Shown one piece after another: positions 35,129-43,762 of a stretch of 64,000 bases of DNA. Under the pieces are notes generated by a model, which had not been told where the DNA came from, ran no database searches, and saw only the letters and a program-made list of their open reading frames with translations. Each line of letters opens with the position of its first letter. Within the stretch, counting starts at the first letter, position 1. The DNA lies in contig NZ_CP050954.1 of the NCBI RefSeq assembly GCF_012273015.1, forward strand, positions 3,512,001 through 3,576,000, read 5' to 3'. The stretch comes from Hymenobacter sp. BT18. GTDB taxonomy: Bacteria > Bacteroidota > Bacteroidia > Cytophagales > Hymenobacteraceae. The position numbers and the translations under genes are program-made.

Positions 35129-35955
35129 TGCCTACTATTTTTCGTCAACAGCCCGCCTGGCTGCTCTTTTTGTGGCTGACATTTCAGGGCGCTGTTTCGC
35201 CGGTGCTGGGCCAGGTTACGCCCCCGGCCGCTCCTGCCGACACGGCACACAAGTATGAGACGCAGGCGCCGCCCGCAGCGCGCCCACGCTGGTATCAGCA
35301 TAAGCTGGTGCGGGCCACGGCTATTCCGGCAGTGCTCATTGGCTATGGGGTGTCGACCATCAACGGCAACGGGCTGTACAGCAGCTACGATGCGCGCCGC
35401 GACATCCAGCAGGCCTTTCCCAACTTCCACACCAAGGTTGATGACTACCTGATTCTGGCGCCCTACGCGGAGCTGGCCATTGCTACCCTGGCCGGCGTTG
35501 AGTCGCGCAACGACCGGCTAAACATGGCGCTGGTGGTGGTAAAGTCGGAGCTGATTTTTGCGGCGGCCGTCACGGCCCTCAAGTACACTACCGGCATCCG
35601 GCGCCCCGATGGCTCCAACCGGCAGTCTTTTCCTTCGGGCCACACGGCCCAGGCTTTCTTAGCGGCCAGCATCGTGCACACCGAGTTTCGGGATAAAAGC
35701 CAGTGGTACGGGGTAGGGGCCTACACTATTGCCACCAGCGTGGCCGCCCTGCGCATGCTCAACAACCGCCACTGGCAGAGCGACGTGGTGGCGGGAGCCG
35801 GGCTAGGCATTTTGTCGGCACACCTGGGCTACCTTACCCACCGCAACCGGTGGGGGCGCAAGCCCAACCTGGGCAAAAGTGTGGGGCACGTTTCAGCTTC
35901 GCCCTGGCAGTGGCAGGATGCTACTGGCGTGCGACTGGTAGTGCAGCTACGGTAA
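35128..35955 (+). CDS. PAP2-family phosphatase, exported
   Basis: A 275-residue protein with an N-terminal signal or anchor segment (PAWLLFLWLTFQGAVSPVLG). The three PAP2 motifs are present: KYTTGIRRPDGSN, FPSGHTAQAF, and LRMLNNRHWQSDVVAGAGLG. The family removes phosphate from lipids such as undecaprenyl diphosphate or phosphatidylglycerol phosphate. Its start overlaps the stop of the HEAT/cyclophilin gene by one base, so the two are coupled, though a joint function is unclear. A bidirectional hairpin follows. Confidence 0.9.
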   Translation: MPTIFRQQPAWLLFLWLTFQGAVSPVLGQVTPPAAPADTAHKYETQAPPAARPRWYQHKLVRATAIPAVLIGYGVSTINGNGLYSSYDARRDIQQAFPNFHTKVDDYLILAPYAELAIATLAGVESRNDRLNMALVVVKSELIFAAAVTALKYTTGIRRPDGSNRQSFPSGHTAQAFLAASIVHTEFRDKSQWYGVGAYTIATSVAALRMLNNRHWQSDVVAGAGLGILSAHLGYLTHRNRWGRKPNLGKSVGHVSASPWQWQDATGVRLVVQLR

Positions 35956-35980
35956 AAGCGCGCCGACCTCACAGCCGAGT

Positions 35981-36028
35981 AAAAAAGCAGGTCCGTTTCC
36001 CCGAACCATTGGGAGAAGCGGACCTGCT
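35981..36028. terminator. Bidirectional terminator between PAP2 and cupin genes
   Basis: The 10-bp stem AGCAGGTCCG pairs with its complement at 36019-36028. The A-run at 35981-35986 is a T-run for the leftward cupin transcript. Confidence 0.7.
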
Positions 36029-36044
36029 GCTATATAAGTAGATG

Positions 36045-36386
36045 CTACTCTTCGTCGCGGCCGTGCACCTGGGCGGGTGGGGAGGTAGCTTCAACGGCTG
36101 TGAAGGCCTCCAGAATGCGGTAGGTGTGCGACGAGCCTTTGGGCACCACCCAGGAGTTGCCGGGCTCCAGCAGCACCATCTGGCCTTCGATGTGCAGCTC
36201 GGCGCGGCCCTGAATAACGTAGCCAACGGTTTCGTAGGGTCGGGCGCTGGGCTCTTTGGCGTCAGCGGGTTGCTCATTCTCCCACAGGCGCATAGCTACG
36301 TGCACGCCCGAGGCCAGGTATTTTTCGCCTTCTGCCCCGTGCGGGGAGTGCGCTGAATCGATTTTGGTGATGGTGGTATCAGCCAT
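36045..36386 (-). CDS. Small cupin-domain protein
   Basis: A 113-residue single-domain cupin. The core reads HVAMRLWENEQ, then PYETVGYVIQGRAELHIEGQMVLLEPGNSWVVPKGSSHTYRIL, giving the two cupin motifs. The usual HxH metal pair of motif 1 is not plain here (YETVGYV), while a His is kept in motif 2 (SSHTYRI). It may be a non-enzymatic sugar or metal-binding cupin or a stress protein. Cytoplasmic, with no signal peptide. Single-gene unit. Confidence 0.82.
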   Translation of the reverse strand: MADTTITKIDSAHSPHGAEGEKYLASGVHVAMRLWENEQPADAKEPSARPYETVGYVIQGRAELHIEGQMVLLEPGNSWVVPKGSSHTYRILEAFTAVEATSPPAQVHGRDEE

Positions 36387-36525
36387 GAGAAAAGGGTAAG
36401 AGAAACAAATAGATAAGTACTACCCGGCTTAACGCAGGCAACCGGCCCTCGGTTGTGGGCGGAGCTTCGGTTCCCGGCGCACACAAACCTTCCGCCGGGC
36501 TGCAGGTTGATGTCAATTGCCTGCG

Positions 36526-36533
36526 TATGTTTG
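36526..36533 (+). promoter_or_regulatory. Candidate Bacteroidota promoter of cysE (TATGTTTG)
   Basis: TATGTTTG fits TAnnTTTG. A TTG at 36507-36509 lies 16 bases upstream, near the expected -33 spacing. The cysE GTG start is 27 bases downstream. Confidence 0.45.
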
Positions 36534-36559
36534 GCCTTTCGCCTAACTAAGTTCTGCTC

Positions 36560-37402
36560 GTGTCGTCTTCTGTCTCAACTGCCGCTTTTGTGCGTACGCT
36601 CACGCACGCTCACCAACAGGCCACCATGCCGCTGCCGGGGGCAGCCTGGTGTCGGCTGAGTGAGCAGCTGCTGGGGCTGTTGTTTCCAGAGCGGATTGAG
36701 CGGCCTTTCTCCACCGAAGATGCCGTGGCCGCCACCCTACTCCAATTGGAGGCCGATATGCGCGTGCTGCTGCTGGCCCTGCCGCTGACGGAGCGCCCTG
36801 TCGAGGTAGCAGCCCGGTTTTTTGCCGCCCTGCCCCAGGTGCGGGAGTTGCTGCTGCTTGATGCCGCCGCCATTGCCGCCGCCGACCCCGCGGCCCACGG
36901 CGTGACAGAAGTAATTCGCACCTACCCGGGTTTCTACGCCATTGCCTTGCACCGCCTGGCCCACACGCTTTACCAGCTGCAGGTGCCGCAGCTGCCCCGC
37001 ATCATCAGTGAGTACGCTCATACCCAGACCGGCATCGATATTCACCCCGGCGCTCTGATCGGGCCTTCTTTCTGCATCGACCACGGCACGGGCATCGTCA
37101 TTGGGGAAACAGCCGTAATTGGGGCCCACGTGAAGGTGTTTCAGGGTGTCACGCTGGGGGCCCTCAGCGTAGCCAAGCACCTGCAGGGCATCAAGCGTCA
37201 CCCTACCATCGAAGCCAACGTGGTGATTTACGCCGGGGCCACCATCCTCGGCGGCAGCACGGTAGTGGGCAGCCACAGCATTATTGGCGGAAATGTGTGG
37301 CTCACGGAAAGCGTGCCTTCCCACTCCCGCGTCTACCACCGGGCCCAGATTCACGTGACGCGCAGCGAAGACCCCAACGCCGACCTGACGTTCTCTATCT
37401 GA
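36560..37402 (+). CDS. cysE: Serine O-acetyltransferase
   Basis: Transfers acetyl from acetyl-CoA to L-serine, the first step of cysteine synthesis. After a helical N-terminal part comes a left-handed beta-helix of hexapeptide repeats (ALIGPSFCIDHGTGIVIGET, GAHVKVFQGVTLGALS, VVIYAGATILGGSTVVG). The catalytic His-Gly pair is in IDHGTGIVIGE. The start is a GTG at 36560 (280 residues); the first ATG, 22 codons later, would remove part of the N-terminal helix. cysK, which uses its product, follows 109 bases downstream, so both probably serve one pathway. Confidence 0.94.
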   Translation: MSSSVSTAAFVRTLTHAHQQATMPLPGAAWCRLSEQLLGLLFPERIERPFSTEDAVAATLLQLEADMRVLLLALPLTERPVEVAARFFAALPQVRELLLLDAAAIAAADPAAHGVTEVIRTYPGFYAIALHRLAHTLYQLQVPQLPRIISEYAHTQTGIDIHPGALIGPSFCIDHGTGIVIGETAVIGAHVKVFQGVTLGALSVAKHLQGIKRHPTIEANVVIYAGATILGGSTVVGSHSIIGGNVWLTESVPSHSRVYHRAQIHVTRSEDPNADLTFSI

Positions 37403-37511
37403 TCAGTCTGGCTACGCGTTGGTATAAGGTCCTTCACTGCGGTATCTTCTCGGCCAGTTCGTAGCTTACTGCTTCCTCCTTCAACTCTTACGTTTCCAAC
37501 TCCTCAGTTTC

Positions 37512-38432
37512 ATGAAAGCTAATTCCATTCTCGACACTATTGGCAACACGCCGTTACTACGCCTGAACCGGTTATTTTCCCAGCGCCCGGATGTGGAAGT
37601 CTGGCTGAAGCTGGAGCGGGCCAACCCCGGGGGCAGCATCAAGGACCGTATTGCCCTGAGCATGATTGAGCAGGCCGAGAAAGACGGGTTGCTCACCCCG
37701 GATTCGCTGATTGTAGAGCCCACCTCCGGCAATACGGGCGTGGGCCTGGCCATGGTAGCGGCCGTGAAAGGCTATAAAATCACGCTCGTCATGCCCGAGA
37801 GCATGAGCATCGAGCGGCGCCGCCTGATGGCCGCCTACGGGGCCAATCTGGAGCTTACGCCCCGCGAGAAAGGCATGAAGGGCGCCATTGAGCGGGCCCA
37901 CGAGCTGGTGCGCGAAACGCCCGGGGGCTGGCTGCCCATGCAGTTTGAAAACCCGGCCAACATCCAGGTGCACATCAAGGAAACGTCTGAGGAGATTTTG
38001 CGCGATGCTCCCGAGGGCTTCGACTTCTACATCACCGGCGTGGGCACGGGCGGGCACCTGACGGGTGTGGCTGAGGTGCTGAAGCCGAAATTTCCTAACC
38101 TGAAAGTGTTTGCCGTGGAGCCCGAACTCTCGCCCGTAATCAGCGGCGGCGCCCCGGGCCCGCACCCCATTCAGGGCATTGGGGCCGGCTTTATCCCTGA
38201 GAACCTGCACCGCGACTTGCTCGACGGGACTATCCAGGTGAGCCAGCAGGAAGCGTTTGACATGGCCCGCCGGGCCGCCCGGGAAGAAGGACTGTTCGTA
38301 GGAGTATCGTCCGGGGCCTCGCTGGCGGCCGTAGCCAAAAAGCTCGACGAGGTGCCCCAGGGCGGCCGCGTGCTCACCTTCTGCTACGATACGGGCGAGC
38401 GGTACCTTTCCGTGGATGGCCTGTTCGTGTAG
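37512..38432 (+). CDS. cysK: Cysteine synthase (O-acetylserine sulfhydrylase)
   Basis: A PLP enzyme that makes L-cysteine from O-acetylserine and sulfide. The PLP lysine is Lys44 in [14 protein letters not shown]. The substrate loop is [15 protein letters not shown], and the phosphate-binding loop is [17 protein letters not shown]. The C-terminal part has [14 protein letters not shown]. At 306 residues it is of normal CysK/CysM length. The organisation cysE then cysK on one strand suggests the usual CysE-CysK regulatory complex is possible. A strong terminator follows 28 bases later. Confidence 0.95.
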   Translation: MKANSILDTIGNTPLLRLNRLFSQRPDVEVWLKLERANPGGSIKDRIALSMIEQAEKDGLLTPDSLIVEPTSGNTGVGLAMVAAVKGYKITLVMPESMSIERRRLMAAYGANLELTPREKGMKGAIERAHELVRETPGGWLPMQFENPANIQVHIKETSEEILRDAPEGFDFYITGVGTGGHLTGVAEVLKPKFPNLKVFAVEPELSPVISGGAPGPHPIQGIGAGFIPENLHRDLLDGTIQVSQQEAFDMARRAAREEGLFVGVSSGASLAAVAKKLDEVPQGGRVLTFCYDTGERYLSVDGLFV

Positions 38433-38459
38433 CTGAAGCACCTCGGCTGCCACTAATTG

Positions 38460-38514
38460 CGTGCCCCCGAATTTGCTGTACGGCTTTCGTAGAGCAAATT
38501 CGGGGGCACGGTTT
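38460..38514 (+). terminator. Strong terminator of cysK
   Basis: An 18-bp perfect stem (38460-38477 with 38493-38510, beginning CGTGCCCCCGAATTTGCT), then TTTTA. The 15-base loop has no further structure. Confidence 0.85.
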
Positions 38515-38773
38515 TATAAGGTGCATTCCCGCCCAAGCTACGGCCGGACGTAGCATCCGTCAACCCGGGCAACCATAATCCGGGGCACGGCCCAAGCGTG
38601 GCGCACTGTTTGCAGTTCCGGTAACCTGCCACCGAGTAGCTGTGCAACTTGTGCTTCTGCTCCGCGTCTTACTAGTACCTTAAAGCTTGGCCCGGTTGTG
38701 CTGCATGGCAGCCATCTGGCAGTAGCCCCGGGCATCTTCTGGATCTGTACTTACTTACTCCCCTGCGCATACT
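38515..38773. other. Promoter region of the S41 protease, no gene seen
   Basis: About 260 bases after the cysK terminator. Short open frames on both strands have no family features. The region probably carries the promoter of the protease gene; no clear TAnnTTTG element was found. Confidence 0.4.
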
Positions 38774-40915
38774 ATGGCGTCGTTTCGTTCTTCGTTAGGC
38801 TTCTTCTCGGCCCTGTTGCCGGGCTTTTTAGTAGTACTGCCCGGCAGCTTTGCGCCCCCGGCTACCTCCGGCGACGTGCCGCCCCAGAAAAAGGAGGTGC
38901 AGGTGGGCATCGTCACGCAGGGCCTGAGCGTGGCCCACGTGCAGCCTGAGCAGCTCAACGACGCTTTTTCCCAGCGCGTATTCAAGCTCTACCTCGAACA
39001 CCTCGACGGCAGCAAGCGGTTTTTGCTGCAGCCTGATATAGCTCAGCTCAAGCGGTACGAGACGGGCATCGATGACGAAATCAAGCAGGGCAAGCACGAG
39101 TTTCTGGATCTGAGTACCCAGCTCATCAACCAGCGGGTACTGGAGGCCCAGAGCATCTACCGGGAGTTGCTGCAGCAACCCTTCGAGTTCACGGCCCAGG
39201 AAACCTTCGAAACGGACCCCGATAAAGTACCCTATCCAGCCGATGCAGCGGCCCGGCGGGAGCGTTGGCGCCGTCTGCTCAAGTACCAAACCATGCTGCG
39301 CCTCTCGGAGCTGATGGACGAGCAAAGTCGGCAGCAAACCAAGTCGTTGGCTTCCACGAAAGCCAAGCCTTCCGGCGCGACTTTGTCGGCTGCCGTGCGC
39401 ACGCCGGCTCAGCTGGAGGCCGATGCGCGCAAGCAGGTGCTTAAGTACTACGACGAGTGGTTTAGCGACTTGCGCCAGACCGATGAAAACGACCGGCTCA
39501 ACGAGTTTACCAACTCCATTGCCAACACCTTCGACCCGCACTCGGAGTATTTTGCGCCCAAAGACAAAACCAACTTCGACCTGGCTCTGACTGGCCGGCT
39601 GGAAGGCACCGGGGCCCAGCTCAGCGAGAAAGACGGCCAGATAGTGGTGGCGGCTATTGTGCCTGGCTCGGCGTCCTACCGCCAGGGCGAGCTGAAGGTG
39701 GGCGACATTATCCAGCGCGTGGGGCAGGGCGCCGCCGAGCCAGTAGCGGTGGAAGGCCTGCGCATGGACAAGGTAGTACAGCTGGTGCGCGGCCCTAAAG
39801 GCACGGAAGTGCGCCTTACCGTGAAAAAGCCCGATGCCAGCGTGAAGGTTATTTCCATCATCCGCGACGTGGTGGTGCTGGAAGAAACCTACGCCCAGTC
39901 GGCCCTCATCAACCAGGGCGGGAAGAAAATCGGCTACATCATGCTGCCCAGCTTCTACGCCGATTTCAACAACAACGGGGGGCGCAACTCGGCCCAGGAC
40001 GTGCGCCAGGAGCTGGAAAAGCTGAAGAAGGCCGGGGCCCAGGCCGTGGTGCTGGATTTGCGCTTCAACGGCGGCGGCTCCCTGCCCGATGCCGTGGAAA
40101 TGGCCGGCCTTTTCATGGCCAACGGCCCCATGGTGCAGGTGAAAAGCCGGCAGGGCGCGGCCGAAGTCATCAAGGACCCCGACCCGAAGGTGCAGTACGA
40201 CGGCCCCCTGGTGGTGCTGGTGAACAAGTATAGCGCCTCGGCCTCCGAGATTCTGGCGGGTGCCATCCAGGACTACAAGCGCGGCGTTATCCTCGGCAAT
40301 ACCACCTACGGCAAAGGCACCGTGCAGCGCATCTTCGACCTCGACAACATGCTCAATGCCGAGTTCAACAAGCTCAAGCCCTTCGGCTCCCTCAAGCTCA
40401 CCATCCAGAAGTACTACCGGGTGAATGGCTCCTCCACGCAGTTTAAGGGCGTCACGCCCGATATTATGGTGCCCGACGCCTACAGCGCCCTGGCCGATGG
40501 AGAACAGGATACGGACTTCCCGCTGCCCTGGGACGAAATTGCGCCAGCTGCCTACCAGCCCTGGTCCTCGGTACCGCCCGTAGCCAAATTGGCAGCAGCC
40601 AGCCAGCAGCGCGTAGCCGCCAATCCATCGTTCAAGCTGCTCACCGAGGCGGTGCAAACCATGGCCCAGCGACAAAAAACTACCCAGGTTTCGTTGAACC
40701 TGGCTGCGTACCGGACCGAGCTGCAGGCGGGTCAGGCTACCAACGAAAAGCTCAAGCAGCTGCAGCAGCAGGCGCCTACGCTCGAAGTAAGTGCCGTGGC
40801 AGCTGCCACCTCCGCCGATAGTACGCTCAGCAGCCGCACGGCCCGCTTCCTGAAGCCCCTGCGCAAAGACCTCACCCTGCAGGAAGCCGTAGCCGTGCTT
40901 CAGGACGAGCTGTAG
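38774..40915 (+). CDS. prc: Carboxy-terminal (tail-specific) processing protease, S41 family
   Basis: A periplasmic protease that degrades or trims proteins from their C-terminus. It is the long Tsp/Prc form (713 residues). Order: signal or anchor segment (FFSALLPGFLVVLPGS), the helical N-terminal tail-specific domain, a PDZ domain (about residues 255-345, GTGAQLSEKDGQIVVAAIVPGSASY), then the S41 fold. Catalytic residues by comparison with E. coli Tsp: Ser489 in KYSASASEIL, Asp500 in AIQDYKRG, and Lys514 in TTYGKGTVQR. The C-terminal part carries the DUF3340-type extension. Single gene with a strong terminator. Confidence 0.95.
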   Translation: MASFRSSLGFFSALLPGFLVVLPGSFAPPATSGDVPPQKKEVQVGIVTQGLSVAHVQPEQLNDAFSQRVFKLYLEHLDGSKRFLLQPDIAQLKRYETGIDDEIKQGKHEFLDLSTQLINQRVLEAQSIYRELLQQPFEFTAQETFETDPDKVPYPADAAARRERWRRLLKYQTMLRLSELMDEQSRQQTKSLASTKAKPSGATLSAAVRTPAQLEADARKQVLKYYDEWFSDLRQTDENDRLNEFTNSIANTFDPHSEYFAPKDKTNFDLALTGRLEGTGAQLSEKDGQIVVAAIVPGSASYRQGELKVGDIIQRVGQGAAEPVAVEGLRMDKVVQLVRGPKGTEVRLTVKKPDASVKVISIIRDVVVLEETYAQSALINQGGKKIGYIMLPSFYADFNNNGGRNSAQDVRQELEKLKKAGAQAVVLDLRFNGGGSLPDAVEMAGLFMANGPMVQVKSRQGAAEVIKDPDPKVQYDGPLVVLVNKYSASASEILAGAIQDYKRGVILGNTTYGKGTVQRIFDLDNMLNAEFNKLKPFGSLKLTIQKYYRVNGSSTQFKGVTPDIMVPDAYSALADGEQDTDFPLPWDEIAPAAYQPWSSVPPVAKLAAASQQRVAANPSFKLLTEAVQTMAQRQKTTQVSLNLAAYRTELQAGQATNEKLKQLQQQAPTLEVSAVAAATSADSTLSSRTARFLKPLRKDLTLQEAVAVLQDEL

Positions 40916-40938
40916 CCGGACCGGTAGCCCCGCCACGT

Positions 40939-40978
40939 AAAAAGCCGGCCTGTGCACCATGCACAGGCCGGCTTTTTT
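40939..40978 (+). terminator. Terminator of the S41 protease gene
   Basis: A 17-bp perfect stem (AAAAAGCCGGCCTGTGC with its complement), loop ACCAT, and a T-run. It can also serve the leftward acyltransferase transcript, because the other flank is an A-run. Confidence 0.9.
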
Positions 40979-41021
40979 TGTAGGGTCGAGGCGGTCTTCT
41001 CTAGGGTGAGAAGGCCGCGCC

Positions 41022-42143
41022 CTAGGCCGCAGCAGTGGCCAACGCGCGGGGCGCTTTAGCGAAATAGCGCTGATAAAACCACCGCCCTAGCCGGATGGAA
41101 GGTTGCTCCAGCACGTGGTAGCTGACCCAGGCCACGCCGAAAAACAGCAGGAACGTAGTCGTTACCCCCAGGGCCAAGCTGAGCTTGCTGGTGTCGTCGT
41201 AGCTGAAAAACAAAATCAACTCCCGCATGAAGGGGTGGTGGAACAGGTAGATACTATAGCTGTATACCCCCACCAGCGCCATTGTTTTGGCCGCCAGCGC
41301 CCCCACGCGCGAGTCAGGGCGCTCCGGCCGGTGCAGGTACCAGTCGATGGTGCAAATGTAAAACAGGCCGAAAATGACCCGCCCGTACAAAGGGGAAAGC
41401 GGCGTCATCTTCAGCAGGAGCAGCAGTACGGCCGCGAGCAACAGGTAAACCGGCCGGCCCGTAAACAGCCGCCGCCCGTAATGAAGCTGTTCGGCCAGGT
41501 AGGCCCCCAGGCCCCACACCACCCACGTATTGAATGGCAGGTTAATCAGCAGGTGCTTGCCAGAAAGTATCACCGCCGGCACGCCCACCAGCGTGACGGT
41601 CCCAAGCCGCCATAGCGTACGCTTAAGCCCCCATTGGCTACGCATCCACAGAAAAGCCGGGTAGAGCAGGTAGAGTTGGGCCTCCAGGGCCAGCGACCAG
41701 AACGAAGGGTTGATGGAGATAATAGTGGACGGAAATAAGTTGTGGGTGAGGGTAAGATGCGTCAGAAAGCTGAACGCGCCCCCGCTGCCCACCGCTAAGC
41801 TGAAAAACAGTAGGGCCACCAGATACGGTGGATAAATACGCCAGAAGCGCTTATTGAAAAAAGCTGGCCAGCTGAACGCACTGCCGCTTTTCAGATACCC
41901 CCGGTGCAGCAAAAAACCAGACAGTACCAGAAATAGGGTGGTGCCTTGACCCGTCGATAGCGGTGTGAGGGTGAGTAGGATGCGTTTTAAGGGATATTGG
42001 CTGAAATTGTAGACCACCATGTACGGTTTGTAGTCATAGATTTCGAAGGTGCCGAAAACGCTGTAGATGGCGTGGTAGCAGAAAACCAGCAGAATAGCCA
42101 GGCCGCGTAGTATGTTAATCCGCTGGACTTGGGTTGTATTCAT
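41022..42143 (-). CDS. Acyltransferase family 3 membrane protein
   Basis: A 373-residue integral membrane protein with about ten hydrophobic helices. The family opening is RINILRGLAILLVFCYHAIY, with the conserved Arg and the catalytic-type His24. Further helices include KRILLTLTPLSTGQGTTLFLVLSGFLLHRGY and SPFWSLALEAQLYLLYP-like SFWSLALEAQLYLLYPAFL. Such enzymes O-acetylate sugars, exopolysaccharide, lipopolysaccharide or peptidoglycan. The acceptor cannot be told, since no glycan genes are adjacent. Start placed at the ATG at 42143. Confidence 0.9.
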   Translation of the reverse strand: MNTTQVQRINILRGLAILLVFCYHAIYSVFGTFEIYDYKPYMVVYNFSQYPLKRILLTLTPLSTGQGTTLFLVLSGFLLHRGYLKSGSAFSWPAFFNKRFWRIYPPYLVALLFFSLAVGSGGAFSFLTHLTLTHNLFPSTIISINPSFWSLALEAQLYLLYPAFLWMRSQWGLKRTLWRLGTVTLVGVPAVILSGKHLLINLPFNTWVVWGLGAYLAEQLHYGRRLFTGRPVYLLLAAVLLLLLKMTPLSPLYGRVIFGLFYICTIDWYLHRPERPDSRVGALAAKTMALVGVYSYSIYLFHHPFMRELILFFSYDDTSKLSLALGVTTTFLLFFGVAWVSYHVLEQPSIRLGRWFYQRYFAKAPRALATAAA

Positions 42144-42418
42144 TCCAGGATTGGTAGGAGGCGTTGATGGGCCAGCGCTGACAGCTGGTCCAGAAGCCGG
42201 GAGAAGAATCAGCAAGAGCACTACTTAGCGGGCGTATGCAAAAAGGCTCCGGGCTAAATAGGGTTCTAAAAATAGAAAAAGCTTAGCTATAGCAGCCAAT
42301 CATTTTGCTGAGTGGTGCGCTCCACCAGCCATGCTACGGTAGCACTTGTGCCCGCTTACCTGTGCACCTGGCTTGGGCAGCGCGCCTACGCTGTAATTAA
42401 CCAGGGGGAACGATAGGC

Positions 42419-42450
42419 AAAAGCCCACGGCAAATAGGCCCGTGGGCTTT
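42419..42450. terminator. Orphan terminator-like hairpin
   Basis: AAAGCCCACGG pairs with CCGTGGGCTTT around a 9-base loop, A-rich before and T-rich after. It is 275 bases upstream of the acyltransferase start, with no obvious gene to terminate, so it may be the remnant of a lost gene or the end of a small RNA. Confidence 0.5.
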
Positions 42451-42614
42451 CCTGGTGGAAGCCCGGAAATAAAGCTAGGCAGGCTTCTGCTGGCAGTCGG
42501 TAGGGCAGGTTGCCTTAATACGAAGGCCGCTCAGGGTAAGGGGCATCCACAAGAAGTTGGCGCAACCACTGGCAACGCACGTGCCGACCAGCGCTGGGGA
42601 GCCGGCTCCCTACC

Positions 42615-42850
42615 TGCTCGCCGAGTACTCGGCAAGCACGCCAAGTGTGCCCCACGCCACCGCCGAGTACTCGGCGAGCATACCCCAAGGGCCTGACAGG
42701 CGCTCTGCGTACTCAGGGAACCCAACCGGAGTGCCTGGCCGGATTCCCGAGGCCTTGGCGGGCACTACCGCCAGTACAACCAAGGCGCGCTGCGTACTCG
42801 AGAGCGGCGCCCGGACCTGTAACCGCCGCCGAGTACCCGGCAGCGGCGGT
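42615..42850. repeat. Cluster of AGTACT-centred palindromes
   Basis: Three palindromes share the core CCGAGTACyCGG: 42615-42638 (24 bases, one mismatched pair), 42661-42676 (16 bases, perfect, CGCCGAGTACTCGGCG) and 42822-42850 (29 bases, imperfect). Two further half-like words TGCGTACTC lie at about 42707 and 42791. The spacing is irregular, unlike CRISPR. Confidence 0.65.
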
Positions 42851-43052
42851 AAGGTGGCAGCGGGGTTTTGACAGTGTACAAACCGGGGCCGTCTGGCCTG
42901 CTGGACTGCTACAAAAATGCCACGAAAACCCTCCCTCTATGCGGGGCTACTCCGACAATAAGCGGGGCACTTGCGACAGTGTGTAACTACTTTCTGCCCC
43001 ACTCGACGCTTTCGCCGTCACTCGGCTATGTCGAGTGAGGACGGGGTGGCAT

Positions 43053-43316
43053 TTAACCCAGTACAATACGCTTCGGGGCCATTTCCTCGGCGTAGTCCTG
43101 TATCACTTGCCGCAGAATCTCCATGTCGCGGGGGCAGTAACGGGCAAATTCCTCCCAGTTGGTCAGCGTGAGTACGGGCGGCATTTCCACGATGTCCACC
43201 ACCGGATCCTAGAAAGCGTCCCACCCCGGGCCGTACCACTCTTCAAAGCCCAACTGCTCCTTGAACAGCTGGTGCAGCGCCGCTTTGCTGGCAATACCGG
43301 TGAGGTCGAGGGGCAT
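43053..43316 (-). pseudogene. Barstar-family protein, interrupted by a stop codon
   Basis: Reading the minus strand from the ATG at 43316 gives MPLDLTGIASKAALHQLFK, then LGFEEWYGPGWDAF, a TAG stop at codon 36 (43209-43211), and then a continuing frame DPVVDIVEMPPVLTLTNWEE ending at TAA (43053-43055), 87 codons in all. The pieces match the barstar fold (FYG-NWDAFWD, then a strand and a C-terminal helix). The stop sits where the family usually has Trp, so TGG to TAG is the simplest explanation. The ATG overlaps the stop of the upstream gene as TAATG. Barstars inhibit barnase-type RNases. Confidence 0.75.
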
Positions 43317-43705
43317 TATTTCGCTTGTTGCCGGGGAGCCAATGCCTTCTGCGTTGCTTCAGGAATGGATAGGAAGTGTTGCTGTACGTAGCCGTTTAGC
43401 AGCGGGAAGCCAGCCTCCGGGAGTGACACCCGGCACCAGCCATCTGCGTGTATACTGTCCAAGTTCACAGTGGTACCTGCTGTGACTGTCCCAACGACGT
43501 GAGAGTCGCGTGCGGTATCAGTAGCCATTGAATAGACAGGTACTTGTTTGCCTGTTACTAACACTGGATGCTGAGCCATTCTTACCATGTGGCCAAGCCA
43601 AGCCATAACACTCAGGTTGAAAATACAAACCCATATAACTAGTGGTATCCAGTTGATGCGCCACTGGCCGTCACGAGTTTCTAGTGGCGTAATCTTAAAT
43701 CCCAT
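43316..43705 (-). CDS. Membrane-anchored bacterial SH3-like domain protein
   Basis: A 129-residue protein. Residues 19-41 form a transmembrane helix (WIPLVIWVCIFNLSVMAWLG). Residues 54-112 look like an SH3b domain (QVPVYSMATDTARDSHVVGT, then GTTVNLDSIHADGWCRVSLP and GYVQQHFL). SH3b domains bind peptidoglycan or partner proteins. Its last codon overlaps the start of the broken barstar gene, so the pair was one operon, but no RNase domain is present in it. The true function is unknown. Confidence 0.72.
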   Translation of the reverse strand: MGFKITPLETRDGQWRINWIPLVIWVCIFNLSVMAWLGHMVRMAQHPVLVTGKQVPVYSMATDTARDSHVVGTVTAGTTVNLDSIHADGWCRVSLPEAGFPLLNGYVQQHFLSIPEATQKALAPRQQAK

Positions 43706-43762
43706 TCGTAGTTAAAAACTATGTGAGATTCAAAGGTAAGCAGACGATATGTTAGCCACGCC

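Larger units (their letters stand above)
42144..43052. other. Long gene-poor gap with hairpin and palindromes
   Basis: About 900 bases without a supportable gene. It holds an isolated hairpin (42419-42450) and a set of AGTACT-centred palindromes (42615-42850). Short open frames here are proline-, arginine- and serine-rich by-products of the repeats. Confidence 0.55.

Noticed and set aside
38828..40960. A 710-codon open frame antisense to the S41 protease gene
   Set aside because: The sense strand encodes a full-length protease with PDZ and catalytic residues. The antisense frame is rich in His, Gly, Ala and Leu as expected from GC-rich complementary reading, and has no domain.
42615..42850. 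Repeat cluster as a CRISPR array
   Set aside because: The palindromes have unequal lengths and irregular spacing, and no cas genes are present.
42557..42986. Overlapping 100-residue frames in the palindrome gap
   Set aside because: They arise from the repeated AGTACTCGGC words (EYSA/PSTRR-type peptides), differ between frames and carry no domain.
43018..43239. A 73-residue minus-strand frame overlapping the barstar remnant
   Set aside because: It is in a different frame from the barstar sequence, is Arg/Gly-rich and has no domain. The barstar frame explains the coding signal better.
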